From: JAMDCX01 sp049977145
GTDB lineage: Bacteria; Planctomycetota; Phycisphaerae; WQYP01
Reading direction: 5' to 3'
Assembly (NCBI GenBank): GCA_049977145.1
Contig: JBMFGW010000003.1
Location: 1-64,000, forward strand
DNA: 64,000 nt
Below the pieces are notes generated by a model. The model made no database searches and had not been told where the DNA came from. It saw nothing but the letters and a program-made list of their open reading frames with translations. Shown piece by piece: positions 33,508-42,229 of the stretch; the first letter of the stretch is position 1, and every line of letters starts with the position of its first letter. Made by a program: the position numbers and the translations under genes.

Positions 33508-33837
33508 ATGGCCACCATAACCAAAAAAGAAATTGTAAACCATATTGCCGATGCGCAAAAAGTGAACCGTGCCGTCACTAAACAGATTGTTCAGGCGTTT
33601 CTTGATGAAATCGGCAATTATCTGGCGGCGCGAGATCGCCTGGAATTTCGGGATTTTGGGGTCTTTGAGGTACGACAGCGCGGTCCACACCAGGCCTTGA
33701 ATCCTAAAACCTTGACGGCGGTGGCGGTTCCAAAACGTATTAGCATCCGCTTCAAAGCCGGACGGACATTAAAAGAAAAACTCAACGGTGAAATAGCCGG
33801 CGGCACCAAAACGGATAGCGTCAGGCGAGCGCCGTAA
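33508..33837 (+). CDS. HU/IHF-family DNA-binding protein
   Basis: 109 residues from the ATG at 33508, which follows GGAGATG; frames from 33445 or 33490 are open but not needed. ATITKKEIVNHIADAQKVNR and VRQ...AFLDEIGNYLAARDRLEF are the HU dimerisation helices; FRDFGVFEVRQRGPHQALNP is the strand-arm region, with the arm Pro in NPKT. Such proteins bend DNA and compact the nucleoid. The tail is basic. It lies 21 bases upstream of bioF and may share a transcript. Confidence 0.88.
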   Translation: MATITKKEIVNHIADAQKVNRAVTKQIVQAFLDEIGNYLAARDRLEFRDFGVFEVRQRGPHQALNPKTLTAVAVPKRISIRFKAGRTLKEKLNGEIAGGTKTDSVRRAP

Positions 33838-33858
33838 GGCGTTGGGCGTGATTCTTCT

Positions 33859-35205
33859 ATGAACGATCCGAATTCAATAGCGCCGTCGGCTATACGGCAT
33901 TGGCTCACCAGGCTGGGCGATGAGCTGGCGCAACGCCAACGCGATCATCTGTGGCGTGAACTATCTCCGGTGGATGGGCCGCAAGGCGCTGAATTATGTA
34001 TCGGTGGAAAAACGTACCTGCAGTTTTGCACAAATAATTACCTTGGGTTAGCTTCCGATCCGGAAGTTATCGACGCCGCCCGCACCGCGCTGGAGCGCTG
34101 GGGCGTCGGCTCCGGAGCCGCGCGGCTGGTTGCCGGGTCCATGCGATCCCATCATGATCTTGAGACGGACTTGGCGGAATTTAAGCACGCGGAGGCAGCG
34201 TTGGTATTTTCTTCGGGTTATGCCGCAAACATGGCGGTGCTGACGACCTTTGCCGGGGCGCGGGACATCATCCTTTCCGACAAGCTCAATCATGCCAGCC
34301 TGTTAGATGCCGCCAGTGCCTCCGGGGCTGGCTGTCGGACCTTCCAGCATCGGAATTATCAGCGTCTTACTTCCCTGTTGGATCATTACACGTCCGGAAA
34401 CGCGGCGTCGAATCGCTCGCCACGGCAGGGTGACGGTAGCCCCGTGACGCATCCCACAGGCGTGCTGAGTCCCGATGGCCGGGGCGTGGCGGCCCTGGCC
34501 GATCCCGTGGCAGAAACGCCGCCCCCCAAGCGACAGATTTGGATTGTTACGGATACTGTTTTTTCCATGGATGGCGATCTGGCGGATCTGGCGGAGTTGG
34601 CAAGCGTTGCGCGGAAATATGAAGCACTCTTGGTGACCGATGAAGCCCATGCCACAGGCGTGCTGGGTCCTGATGGCCGGGGCGTGGCGGCCCTGTATGA
34701 AGCACAGCGTGATGTGGCAGTGAGTGTCGGAACATTGTCCAAAGCTTTTGGCTCCATTGGCGGTTTTGTTACCGGCCCGCGTCCGGTTATAGATATTCTC
34801 ATGAACCGCTCCCGGCAATTTATCTATACCACCGCCCTGCCGGCGGCATGTACTGCGGCGGCCCGCGCGGCCTTGCGGATCAGTCGGCGCGAGCCGCAAC
34901 GACGGCAGCGGGTGTTAACGTTGGCCCGGCATGTGCGCCAGGAACTTTCCGCATTGGGCTATCAAACCGGCGCCTCGGAATCGCCGATTATTCCCGTAGT
35001 CCTCGGATCCGCGCAGCGGGCACTGGAGGCAGCCGCCTATCTGCGTGAACAAAATATTTTTATCCCGGCAATTCGCCCACCCACCGTGCCACCCCATACC
35101 GCACGCCTGCGCATCAGCCTCATGGCCACACACACCGACAGTCACATCGACCGCCTGCTTTCCGCCATGAAAAAACTTGGTAATCATCTGCATCTGGTTG
35201 CATAG
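33859..35205 (+). CDS. bioF: 8-amino-7-oxononanoate synthase with internal insertion
   Basis: 448 residues, about 50 more than usual. PLP-dependent alpha-oxoamine synthase: NYLGLASDPEVIDAARTALE, GVGSGAARLVAGSMRSHHDL, VTDTVFSMDGDLADLAELA, VTDEAHATGVLGPDGRG and the PLP-lysine segment SVGTLSKAFGSIGGFV. It condenses pimeloyl-CoA/ACP with alanine in biotin synthesis; 2-amino-3-ketobutyrate CoA ligase is the alternative. An extra ~45 residues (about 178-222) sit before VTDTVFSMDGD and contain TGVLSPDGRGVAAL, a copy of the later TGVLGPDGRGVAAL. All core motifs remain, so it may still be active. bioB is encoded 8 kb away. Confidence 0.87.
   Translation: MNDPNSIAPSAIRHWLTRLGDELAQRQRDHLWRELSPVDGPQGAELCIGGKTYLQFCTNNYLGLASDPEVIDAARTALERWGVGSGAARLVAGSMRSHHDLETDLAEFKHAEAALVFSSGYAANMAVLTTFAGARDIILSDKLNHASLLDAASASGAGCRTFQHRNYQRLTSLLDHYTSGNAASNRSPRQGDGSPVTHPTGVLSPDGRGVAALADPVAETPPPKRQIWIVTDTVFSMDGDLADLAELASVARKYEALLVTDEAHATGVLGPDGRGVAALYEAQRDVAVSVGTLSKAFGSIGGFVTGPRPVIDILMNRSRQFIYTTALPAACTAAARAALRISRREPQRRQRVLTLARHVRQELSALGYQTGASESPIIPVVLGSAQRALEAAAYLREQNIFIPAIRPPTVPPHTARLRISLMATHTDSHIDRLLSAMKKLGNHLHLVA
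34454..34695 (+). repeat. 44-base direct repeat inside bioF
   Basis: Bases 34454-34497 and 34652-34695 match in 42 of 44 positions and are 198 bases (66 codons) apart, in the same frame. The second is the genuine active-site region; the first lies in the insertion. Confidence 0.85.
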
Positions 35206-35258
35206 TAATTTTGTTCAGGCCAAGGCAAATAGTATGCTCCTGATCATTGCAAGCGCTG

Positions 35259-35572
35259 TAACCGTTCACGGGCCTGCGGGCAGAAGTGCAGGTATTGGCC
35301 GTCCGGTAAAGTGGTGGCTGACGCTTTGATGCGGGAATTCAAACACGCTGCTGGTAGCCTTTGTTCGTCGCATACATCCATGCTGTTTTGACCCGTCCTT
35401 TGATCCCAATTGCCTTGTCGCACGGATGGCGCAAAATTCTAAAGTTTTGTTCAAAACTGTTTTGGGGATTGCTGATTGGCTTGCTGATTGGCTTTTGCCT
35501 GGTGGGCAAATATAATTTATCCACAGTTAGACTCGTCGTGAGCTTAACCGGCCGCAAGGCCGTGAACGGTTA
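35259..35572 (+). repeat. TIR-bounded ~0.3-kb repeat element, copy B
   Basis: 314 bases starting TAACCGTTCACGGGCC and ending GGCCGTGAACGGTTA, so the two ends are inverted copies over 13 or more bases. Related to copy A along its length but clearly diverged. Near the right end is a promoter-like pair: TTGGCT at 35488-35493, a 17-base spacer (itself a TTTGCC/GGCAAA hairpin) and TATAAT at 35511-35516, pointing at the esterase gene 19 bases beyond the element. Confidence 0.78.
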
Positions 35573-35590
35573 TTGCTTGGGGATATGATC

Positions 35591-36544
35591 ATGTTCAATC
35601 GGCTAAAATTGGAATGGATGGCAGCAGCTTTGGTGTTGGCGCTTACCGCACCAGCAATGGCCTCTCCCATCCAACATGCCGTTATTCCGGTATGGCCCCA
35701 TTTGCGGGTGGCACTAAGCCTACGCACCGCTAAAAGCAAAGTAGTGCCTGAGCTTGGCAGGGTCCTATTTCCGCCAGTGCGTTGGCCCACGCTTACAGAA
35801 TATCTGGCTCCCAAAAGCCAAGCCAACGGCTGCGCGGTCATTAGTTGTCCGGGTGGCGGTTATGGGGTACTGTGTGTGCATTGGGAAGGCACGCGCGTGG
35901 CTAAGTGGCTAAACCGTATCGGCGTATCGTGTTTTGTTTTGCAATATCGCTTACCGGATGGCAAGCTGCCGCCCAGTGGAGTGCCGTGGCCGCTGCAGGA
36001 TATTCGCCGTGCGGTGCAGATTGTTCGCGCGCACGCGGGAAAATGGCATATCAATCCGCATGACATCGGGGTGGCGGGCTTTTCCGCCGGCGGTTCGGTG
36101 GCGTCCCTGGCCGGTGTACACTGGCTGCCGGGCAACCCCAACGCCAAAAATCCGCTGGACCGTTTCAGCACCCGACCGGATTTTTTGATTTTAGGTTATC
36201 CGGTGATTTCCATGATGCCCGGCATCACCAATATTGGAACCCGCAATAACCTCTTGGGCGCCAATCCGCCACAAGATGTCGCCGAATATTTTTCCAGCGA
36301 ACTGAATGTAACGCCGCTGACACCCCCGGCCTTTATCTGTTACGCGCACAACGATACCGTGGTCGCGCACCAAAATGAGATTCGTTTTTATAAGGCGCTC
36401 AAACGCAACGGTGTTCCCGCGCAACTGCGCGTTTACAAGGTAGGCGAGCACGGCTTTGTTTCAGGGCCTAAACATGGGGTAAGCAAATGGTCGCAGGCAT
36501 GCAAAAAATGGTTGCGGCGGATGCATTTTATTCCCAGAAAATAA
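35591..36544 (+). CDS. Secreted alpha/beta-hydrolase (carbohydrate esterase-like)
   Basis: 317 residues from the ATG at 35591, chosen because GGGGA lies eight bases before it; ATG 35585 is too close. A signal peptide (WMAAALVLALTAPAMA) precedes an esterase/lipase fold: oxyanion-hole region CPGGGYGVLCVHWEGT, nucleophile elbow GFSAGGS, acid Asp in CYAHNDTVV and His in EHGF. Related enzymes deacetylate xylan or other glycans. It follows TIR element B and converges on an acs remnant. Its likely role is in polysaccharide use. Confidence 0.85.
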   Translation: MFNRLKLEWMAAALVLALTAPAMASPIQHAVIPVWPHLRVALSLRTAKSKVVPELGRVLFPPVRWPTLTEYLAPKSQANGCAVISCPGGGYGVLCVHWEGTRVAKWLNRIGVSCFVLQYRLPDGKLPPSGVPWPLQDIRRAVQIVRAHAGKWHINPHDIGVAGFSAGGSVASLAGVHWLPGNPNAKNPLDRFSTRPDFLILGYPVISMMPGITNIGTRNNLLGANPPQDVAEYFSSELNVTPLTPPAFICYAHNDTVVAHQNEIRFYKALKRNGVPAQLRVYKVGEHGFVSGPKHGVSKWSQACKKWLRRMHFIPRK

Positions 36545-36564
36545 AAGCACGGAGCCGGATTCAT

Positions 36565-36753
36565 TTTTTTGTACCGTTGCTGATCGCCATAAACTGAGCG
36601 TAACATGCTCGGCACAGGCTTGCTGATCACCAGATACCCGGCGGTATCGGGCGGTACTTCCTGACTATCCCTATTCATCACCGCCAGATCAACGCCAACA
36701 AACGGAATCGCGCAGCTTCCCAGTTTGGTCGGCGTAATGCCCGGCAACGTAGT
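36565..36753 (-). pseudogene. acs: Fragment of acetyl-CoA synthetase gene
   Basis: About 63 codons on the minus strand read TLPGITPTKLGSCAIPFVGV, then GYLVISKPVPSMLRSVYGDQ and QRYKK. This is the segment after the ETG motif of acetyl-CoA synthetase (compare PLPGATPLKPGSA, PFFGV, GYLV, PWPGMMRTVYGD). Nothing of the ATP-binding core before it or the C-terminal domain after it is present, and the frame runs into unrelated sequence on both sides. It is a relic of a deleted acs gene. Confidence 0.8.
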
Positions 36754-36860
36754 ACACGTATCCAGGAATTTTTGGTCCGGAATGAGATCTGATGGCCGTG
36801 CCGGAGGCATTGAAACCGGCCCCGCAATACCGATTTAATGGCTTGCTTGCGAGTTTTTCA

Positions 36861-38534
36861 TCAGCGTGATCGCGGCCCCATGGTGCCCTGCGAATCAGTG
36901 AGTGTTTTATTATTCAACGGCAAGGTAATACGGAAAGTTGTGCCCCCGCCAACACGGGATGTGGCGGAAATCTGACCGCCATGTTCTTCCACAATCTTTC
37001 TGGTTACCGCAAGGCCCAAACCGGTGCCTTTCTGTCCCTTGGTGGAATAAAACGGCTGGAAAATGCGTGTGAGATTTTGCGGTGAAATGCCCACCCCATT
37101 GTCCTGTACTTCAATAATGGCATTCTGCCCGGTCGCATCCACATTGCTGGTCAGCGTAATGACGCCTCGGCCCGATTCTACCGCATCGAGCGCGTTGGTC
37201 AGAAGATTCAAAACCGCCTGATGGATTCCATCGGCATCGGCGGGCACTGGCGGTTGATTTTTGTTTATTTCCGTCAGCAGTGTAACTTTTTTGTCATGGG
37301 CCTGCGTGGTTATCAGTTCCAGGCATTCGCCAAGCACATAAGCTAAATTAGTCAGTTCAAAGGTGGGCGTGCGCGGCTTGCTGTACGCCAGCATATTCAT
37401 GGTCAGGGCCTGCACCTTGTCCAAATTGCGCTGCAGGATGCTCCATCCGGTACGAATTTGTCCAATGTCATTGGTTTTCAACCCCAGATCCACCACATCG
37501 GCTCCGCCGCGCATGCCTTGGAGAATGTTCTTGATGGAATGCGACAGCGACGCGACAGTCTGCCCCGTGGCGGCCAACCGTTCCTGTTGTACATTTTCGT
37601 GGTAGAGCTGGGCGATCTCAATGGCCAGACCGGTTTGCAACCCAATGGCTGTCAGCAACCGCAACTGATCCGGGGTGTAGGAATAATTGGCGACACTGGA
37701 ATCAATATGCAGAACGCCCAGCTGTTTTTCTCGCCCCTTAATGGGTACACAAATGGCGCTGCGGATAGCCATGTTGTGTACTGATTTACCCTTAAGAAAG
37801 CGCTGATCGGTCATGGCATTGCTGGACAGTACGCCTTCATTTTTCGCCAGAACATGACGGATGATCGTCTGGCTGACGGCAATTTTTCCAACTTGTTCAT
37901 CATCACGATAACGCACCACCACCGGTACAACCTGTCCGGTTTCTTCATTAAACAAGCCGATAAATCCGCGATCCGCCCGCAGTTGCTCAAAAACGAGGTC
38001 CATGACTTTGTTTAACAATTGTTGCTGGTCGAAAACGCTGGCGATGGCGCTGGATATTTGTAAAAGCACGCGAAAGTGGGCCATGGCCACCTGGGATGGT
38101 TCCGGAGCGGCCAAGATCACCGAATCATCACTGCTCGGTACGGTGCTGATGATGGATGAATCTCCTGGTTTACCTTCGGAGGAGGCATCTACTTCATCAC
38201 TGGAAGCCAGATTCACGCTATGTACCGGCGCACCGAAGACCATCAGTGTGGATCCCAGGCGAATTTGGTCGCCAACTTTGAGTTTGGAGGATTTGTTGAT
38301 CCGTACGCCATTGACAAAAACCCCGTTGGCTCCCCCTTCATCAAAAAGCACCCAGGCATTATCGCTCCATTCCAACCGCGCATGACGCCTTGAAACCGTC
38401 AGATCCGCCAGCGGAACCTGTTCACTGGCGCGGCCCAGTAATACCGGCTCGTTGGCGGTAAAATCAAATTGCCGACCTTTATCGGGGCCTTGCAACACAT
38501 ATAAGAAAAGTTCCGCCACGGATAACAAACCCAA
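36861..38534 (-). CDS. FHA-GAF sensor histidine kinase
   Basis: 557 residues. FHA domain at 10-100 (VLLGRASEQVPLADLTVSRR, ANGVFVNGVRI), GAF domain at 150-305 (LFEQLRADRGFIGLFNEETG, LGVLHIDSSVANYSYTPDQL), a phosphoacceptor helix with SLSHSIKNILQGMRGG, and a GHKL ATPase with N box AVLNLLTNALDA, G1 VQDNGVGISP, and G2 GQKGTGLGLAVTRKIVEEHG. It autophosphorylates on His; the FHA part should bind phosphothreonine proteins, linking Ser/Thr kinase and two-component signalling. No response regulator is adjacent. No membrane helix, so it is cytoplasmic. Confidence 0.92.
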   Translation of the reverse strand: MGLLSVAELFLYVLQGPDKGRQFDFTANEPVLLGRASEQVPLADLTVSRRHARLEWSDNAWVLFDEGGANGVFVNGVRINKSSKLKVGDQIRLGSTLMVFGAPVHSVNLASSDEVDASSEGKPGDSSIISTVPSSDDSVILAAPEPSQVAMAHFRVLLQISSAIASVFDQQQLLNKVMDLVFEQLRADRGFIGLFNEETGQVVPVVVRYRDDEQVGKIAVSQTIIRHVLAKNEGVLSSNAMTDQRFLKGKSVHNMAIRSAICVPIKGREKQLGVLHIDSSVANYSYTPDQLRLLTAIGLQTGLAIEIAQLYHENVQQERLAATGQTVASLSHSIKNILQGMRGGADVVDLGLKTNDIGQIRTGWSILQRNLDKVQALTMNMLAYSKPRTPTFELTNLAYVLGECLELITTQAHDKKVTLLTEINKNQPPVPADADGIHQAVLNLLTNALDAVESGRGVITLTSNVDATGQNAIIEVQDNGVGISPQNLTRIFQPFYSTKGQKGTGLGLAVTRKIVEEHGGQISATSRVGGGTTFRITLPLNNKTLTDSQGTMGPRSR

Positions 38535-38615
38535 TGAACCAACAATAACCTGAAACCTAATAGTCCATCATTATACGATGAAAGAGGATTTTTAACAGCT
38601 ACTATGCCTGGATTT

Positions 38616-38628
38616 TAACCGTTCACAG
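38616..38628 (+). repeat. Isolated TIR-like end (TAACCGTTCAC)
   Basis: TAACCGTTCACAG, matching the first 11 bases of the TIR elements. It lies inside an inverted pair GCCTGGA (38606-38612) / TCCAGGC (38640-38646), in the 156-base gap between the histidine kinase start and the oxidoreductase stop. No partner end is seen. Confidence 0.45.
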
Positions 38629-38690
38629 AGATTGGGACGTCCAGGCTGAAAAGACAGACTGGTTAGCACTACAGCGCGACAACATCAGTA

Positions 38691-40706
38691 TCAGGCTTCC
38701 AGATTCAGCCAGCGGAGTTGCTCCGGGGTAAGCTGAATCTGCAAGGCCGCAAAACTCTCACGCGTTTCATCAATCGTGGCGGGGCCGATCATGGGGAAGG
38801 TTATAAACGGCTGGCAGAGCACATAAGCCAGCGCTACGGCAATGGGAGTTACTCCGAGTTTCCGCCCCAGTTCGCGAGCGCGCTGCTGCCGACGGAAATT
38901 ATCCGGGGAATACCAGCACCGCACCAGTTCCGCGTCGGCGGTTTTATCCGGAGCGGCGCGATCAGTAAAAAATCCTCGCGCCTGACTGCTCCAAGGCATA
39001 ATAATGATCTCATTATTTTCCAACCAGGTGCGCCATTCCCAGTCCGCCGATGAAAGTCCGCCCACTTTGGGCGGATGGATCATCCGGGCCAGGCTGAATT
39101 GATTGCTGATGGCGGCAAACGGCGTAAGCCCGCGTGACAGGGCGCTGGTGTTGAAGGCCTCTATGCGCGGCATGCTCCAGTTGGAGCAGCCGAACGCGCG
39201 AATCCGTCCGGCGTGTTGCTGTTCATTGAGCACATCGACAAATTCATCGACGGGAACTGCGGGATTATCATGGTGTAGCATATACATATCAACGTAAGAA
39301 GTGTTTAGCCGATCCAGACTTTCCAGCAACTGCCGCGTCACAGCCACCGGATTACAATCGGGTGTATGTGCTCCTTTGTCCACAATGACCACCTGCTCGC
39401 GGATTGCACGGTTGGATACCCACGCCCCCAACGCCCGTTCACATACGCCACTGCCGTAAATATGGGCGGTATCAAAGGTGTTGCCGCCGCGCTGGAAATA
39501 ATCATCCAGCATGGCCTCGACCATGGGAAAATCGGTAATGCTGATTTTGTCGACTCCGAAAATAAGGCGCGATAATGGCTTTTCCAGTCCCGGCACCCGC
39601 CCATAGGGCATCAGATTCGGCGGCCGCACCGCTAACGGGTTGCCGTGCCGGGGAGTTAACCGATTTTCCGGTTTTTCGTCATCGTAGGCCAGTCCGATGA
39701 TTCGCCGCCAGCGATCCAGCGTTTTCATGTTGCCCAGCGTATCGGCCCAGCGCATCGCCGGCCATCCTGGTTCCTGCGCTCCTTGCGCAATGGCCGTCGC
39801 TACCACATCCGCCTCCAGCGTGTAAACATCCGCGGGCGCAGCGACGTTGATCTCTTCCGGTTGGCGTCCATGGCGGCGGATAATGATTTTATTGTCATTC
39901 GGCTGCGGAATCCAAAGCCATGGAATGTAAATGCTGCCGCCGGAACCGTAAATATGAACATCATTATTTAAGGCGCATTGCACCGCCGTGTTGATAGCGG
40001 CCATGACGCGATTGGGAAACGTCAGCAGCAGCGAGGCCATTTCATCCACGCGGCTCTTCTCGCCGATGATACCTGAAGCCGCCACCGCCACAGGATCAAG
40101 AAAATCCTTGCCCGCCGCCACACCGGCAATCAGGCGCGCCAGAGAAACGGGATAACATCCGACATCGAGTATGGCCCCTCCGCCCAAGGCATGATTGAGT
40201 AACCGATGGTCAAAATTCAGGGCGCACTGAAATCCGAAATTAGCGTGGATCATTCGCACATCGTGAATCACGCCATCGCGTAAAATCTGGATCAACCGAT
40301 CTATGATCGGATGGCAGCGGTACATGAAGGCTTCCATGAGGAACACGCGATTGGCGCGGGCGGCCTCAATAATCTGCATGGCATCGGCGTAATTCAGGGC
40401 CAGCGGTTTTTCACATAAGATATGCTTGCCCGCAAGGGCAGCGCGAATGGCCCAGCGGGCATGATAGGGATGCGGAGTCGCAATATAGACCGCGTGAACC
40501 GTCTGGTCCGCCAGTAGATCATCATAACTGGCGTACCGGGTGAGCGCTGTTTCCGGTAAAAAATCCCGGCCAAACTGTTCCACGGTTTCCCGGTCGCGAC
40601 TGGCCACAGCCACCAGACGCCCGGTTTGGGACGTTGCCAAATTTTTGGCGAACTTGCCAGCTATGGCACCGGTACCAAGAATACCCCAGTGCAACAATTC
40701 CGCCAT
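38691..40706 (-). CDS. Gfo/Idh/MocA dehydrogenase fused to aldo/keto reductase
   Basis: 671 residues from the ATG at 40706 (CCGGAG ten bases upstream). Residues 1-335 form a Gfo/Idh/MocA oxidoreductase: GILGTGAIAGKFAKNLATSQ binds NAD(P), EKPLALNYADAMQIIEAA contains the EKP motif. Residues 370-671 are an aldo/keto reductase with its tetrad in GGNTFDTAHIYG (Asp, Tyr), VVIVDKGAH (Lys) and MYMLHHDN (His). Each half uses a nicotinamide cofactor on sugars or cyclitols, so the fusion might oxidise and then reduce related carbonyls. The substrate is unknown. Both halves appear intact. Confidence 0.9.
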   Translation of the reverse strand: MAELLHWGILGTGAIAGKFAKNLATSQTGRLVAVASRDRETVEQFGRDFLPETALTRYASYDDLLADQTVHAVYIATPHPYHARWAIRAALAGKHILCEKPLALNYADAMQIIEAARANRVFLMEAFMYRCHPIIDRLIQILRDGVIHDVRMIHANFGFQCALNFDHRLLNHALGGGAILDVGCYPVSLARLIAGVAAGKDFLDPVAVAASGIIGEKSRVDEMASLLLTFPNRVMAAINTAVQCALNNDVHIYGSGGSIYIPWLWIPQPNDNKIIIRRHGRQPEEINVAAPADVYTLEADVVATAIAQGAQEPGWPAMRWADTLGNMKTLDRWRRIIGLAYDDEKPENRLTPRHGNPLAVRPPNLMPYGRVPGLEKPLSRLIFGVDKISITDFPMVEAMLDDYFQRGGNTFDTAHIYGSGVCERALGAWVSNRAIREQVVIVDKGAHTPDCNPVAVTRQLLESLDRLNTSYVDMYMLHHDNPAVPVDEFVDVLNEQQHAGRIRAFGCSNWSMPRIEAFNTSALSRGLTPFAAISNQFSLARMIHPPKVGGLSSADWEWRTWLENNEIIIMPWSSQARGFFTDRAAPDKTADAELVRCWYSPDNFRRQQRARELGRKLGVTPIAVALAYVLCQPFITFPMIGPATIDETRESFAALQIQLTPEQLRWLNLEA

Positions 40707-40811
40707 AACCACTCCGGTTTTGTAAAACGCTTTTGAACAGGCGCTCGCCACACGCACTACACCGCAATGATAAGCCTTGTCCACCCCGGAGTACAAATAA
40801 TCCGGTGGTCA

Positions 40812-42053
40812 TTACACCATGGCGGGTGTGGTTTTTTTCGCGGCTTTCACGCCGGCAAGCCGGGCCAGCTCATCTGCTTTATCTGTTAATTCCCATGTGA
40901 ATTGCGGTAATTCGCGGCCAAAGTGTCCGTGCCGCGCCGTTTCACGGTATATGGGCCGCAGTAAATTCAAATGTTTGATGATGCTTAGTGGCTTAAGCGG
41001 AAATACTTTCCGTACCAGGTCGCTGAGGACTTGTTCATCAATGACGGCGGTATTTTCGGTATCCACCAACACGCTCACCGGCTCGGCCACACCAATGGCA
41101 TAACCAAGTTGCACTTCGCATGCGGTGGCCAAACCAGCCGCCACAACATTTTTGGCGATGTAACGCGCCATATAACTGGCGGAGCGATCCACCTTGGAGG
41201 GGTCCTTGCCGGAAAATGCGCCGCCGCCATGACTGCCGCGCCCACCATAGGTATCCACAATAATTTTTCGCCCGGTCAGACCGGAATCACCCTGTGGGCC
41301 GCCGATAAGGAATTTGCCGGTCGGATTAATATGGAAAATGATCTGATTGTTCCAAAGTTGGGGACATTCGGCCATCACGACTGGTTTAATAATCTTTTCA
41401 ATGACCTGCTGGCGAGCGACATCGGAAAAACTGTCGGTTTTCTTGTCCACCGCTTCCTCGGTGTGCTGCGTGGAAATCACCACTGTGTGCAGACGCTGCG
41501 GTTGGTTATCAAGATATTCCACGGTGACCTGACTTTTGGCGTCGGGCCGCAGCCATGGAATCGAACCATCACGCCGTACCCTGGCCTGTTGCTCTACCAG
41601 ACGATGGCTAAGATAAATCGGCAGCGGCATCAGGGACCGCGTTTCATTGCAGGCGAACCCAAACATAATGCCCTGATCTCCGGCCCCCTGTTCCCTGGCG
41701 TCCGAAGCGGTTACACCGCGGGAAATATCAGCGGATTGACCGTGTAGCGTCCGCAGCACCGCGCAACTCCGATAGTCGAAACCCGTGCGCGGATCGTCAT
41801 AGCCAATATCCCGGATCGTTTCCCGCACAGTATCTTCCGCGCGGTTCAACGCTTCAATCCCGGCATGGTTATGCACCGTCACTTCACCGGCCAGCACCAC
41901 CAATCCCGTGGTGACGAGCGTTTCACAGGCGACGCGCGCCTGCGCATCAGCAGCCAGCAGGGAATCCAGAATGGCATCAGAAATCTGATCCGCGACCTTA
42001 TCCGGGTGGCCCATGCTCACGGATTCACTGGTAAACAGGTGCTTTTTAGTCAT
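40812..42053 (-). CDS. metK: S-adenosylmethionine synthetase
   Basis: 413 residues, full length. Hallmarks: SVSMGHPDKVADQISDAILD at the start, GDQGIMFGFA, and the P-loop-like GGRGSHGGGAFSGKDPSKVD. It makes SAM from methionine and ATP, feeding the radical-SAM enzyme BioB and the methyltransferases in this window. The 5' leader carries overlapping inverted repeats (see separate entry), suggesting feedback control. Confidence 0.96.
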   Translation of the reverse strand: MTKKHLFTSESVSMGHPDKVADQISDAILDSLLAADAQARVACETLVTTGLVVLAGEVTVHNHAGIEALNRAEDTVRETIRDIGYDDPRTGFDYRSCAVLRTLHGQSADISRGVTASDAREQGAGDQGIMFGFACNETRSLMPLPIYLSHRLVEQQARVRRDGSIPWLRPDAKSQVTVEYLDNQPQRLHTVVISTQHTEEAVDKKTDSFSDVARQQVIEKIIKPVVMAECPQLWNNQIIFHINPTGKFLIGGPQGDSGLTGRKIIVDTYGGRGSHGGGAFSGKDPSKVDRSASYMARYIAKNVVAAGLATACEVQLGYAIGVAEPVSVLVDTENTAVIDEQVLSDLVRKVFPLKPLSIIKHLNLLRPIYRETARHGHFGRELPQFTWELTDKADELARLAGVKAAKKTTPAMV

Positions 42054-42076
42054 AATCTAAATACCTCTCACATTGT

Positions 42077-42113
42077 GGACAATCTTATCTTTGTCCGCAT
42101 CGGACAAATGTCC
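42077..42113 (-). promoter_or_regulatory. metK leader with mutually exclusive hairpins
   Basis: On the minus strand four short segments alternate: GGACA, TTTGTCC, GGACAAA, TTGTCC. Neighbouring ones can pair in three exclusive ways: GGACA/TGTCC (42102-42113), TTTGTCC/GGACAAA with a 5-base loop (42090-42108), and GGACAA/TTGTCC with an 8-base loop (42077-42096). The block ends 24 bases before the start codon. It could be an RNA switch or attenuator, or a repressor operator built of dyads near the transcription start. It does not match a SAM riboswitch class I can recognise. Confidence 0.5.
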
Positions 42114-42194
42114 ATACCATACTCCAATTTATCCATTACGCCAAATAGTAACCGGCAGGTGTGGCTGACGGTTCCCCGCCAAGCCACTTTTGCC

Positions 42195-42222
42195 TTGACT
42201 TGCCCGGGCTAGAGTTTATCAT
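42195..42222 (+). promoter_or_regulatory. Promoter of the small membrane protein gene
   Basis: TTGACT (42195-42200), 16-base spacer, TATCAT (42217-42222). The start codon follows at 42230, so transcription would begin almost on the ATG, which would be a leaderless message. It diverges from metK. Confidence 0.45.
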
Positions 42223-42229
42223 CTTACTT

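Noticed and set aside
42163..42189. GTGGCT/AGCCAC inverted repeat upstream of metK considered as a SAM or SAH riboswitch
   Set aside because: I could not lay out the conserved core of any known SAM or SAH class around it; only the hairpin itself is seen.
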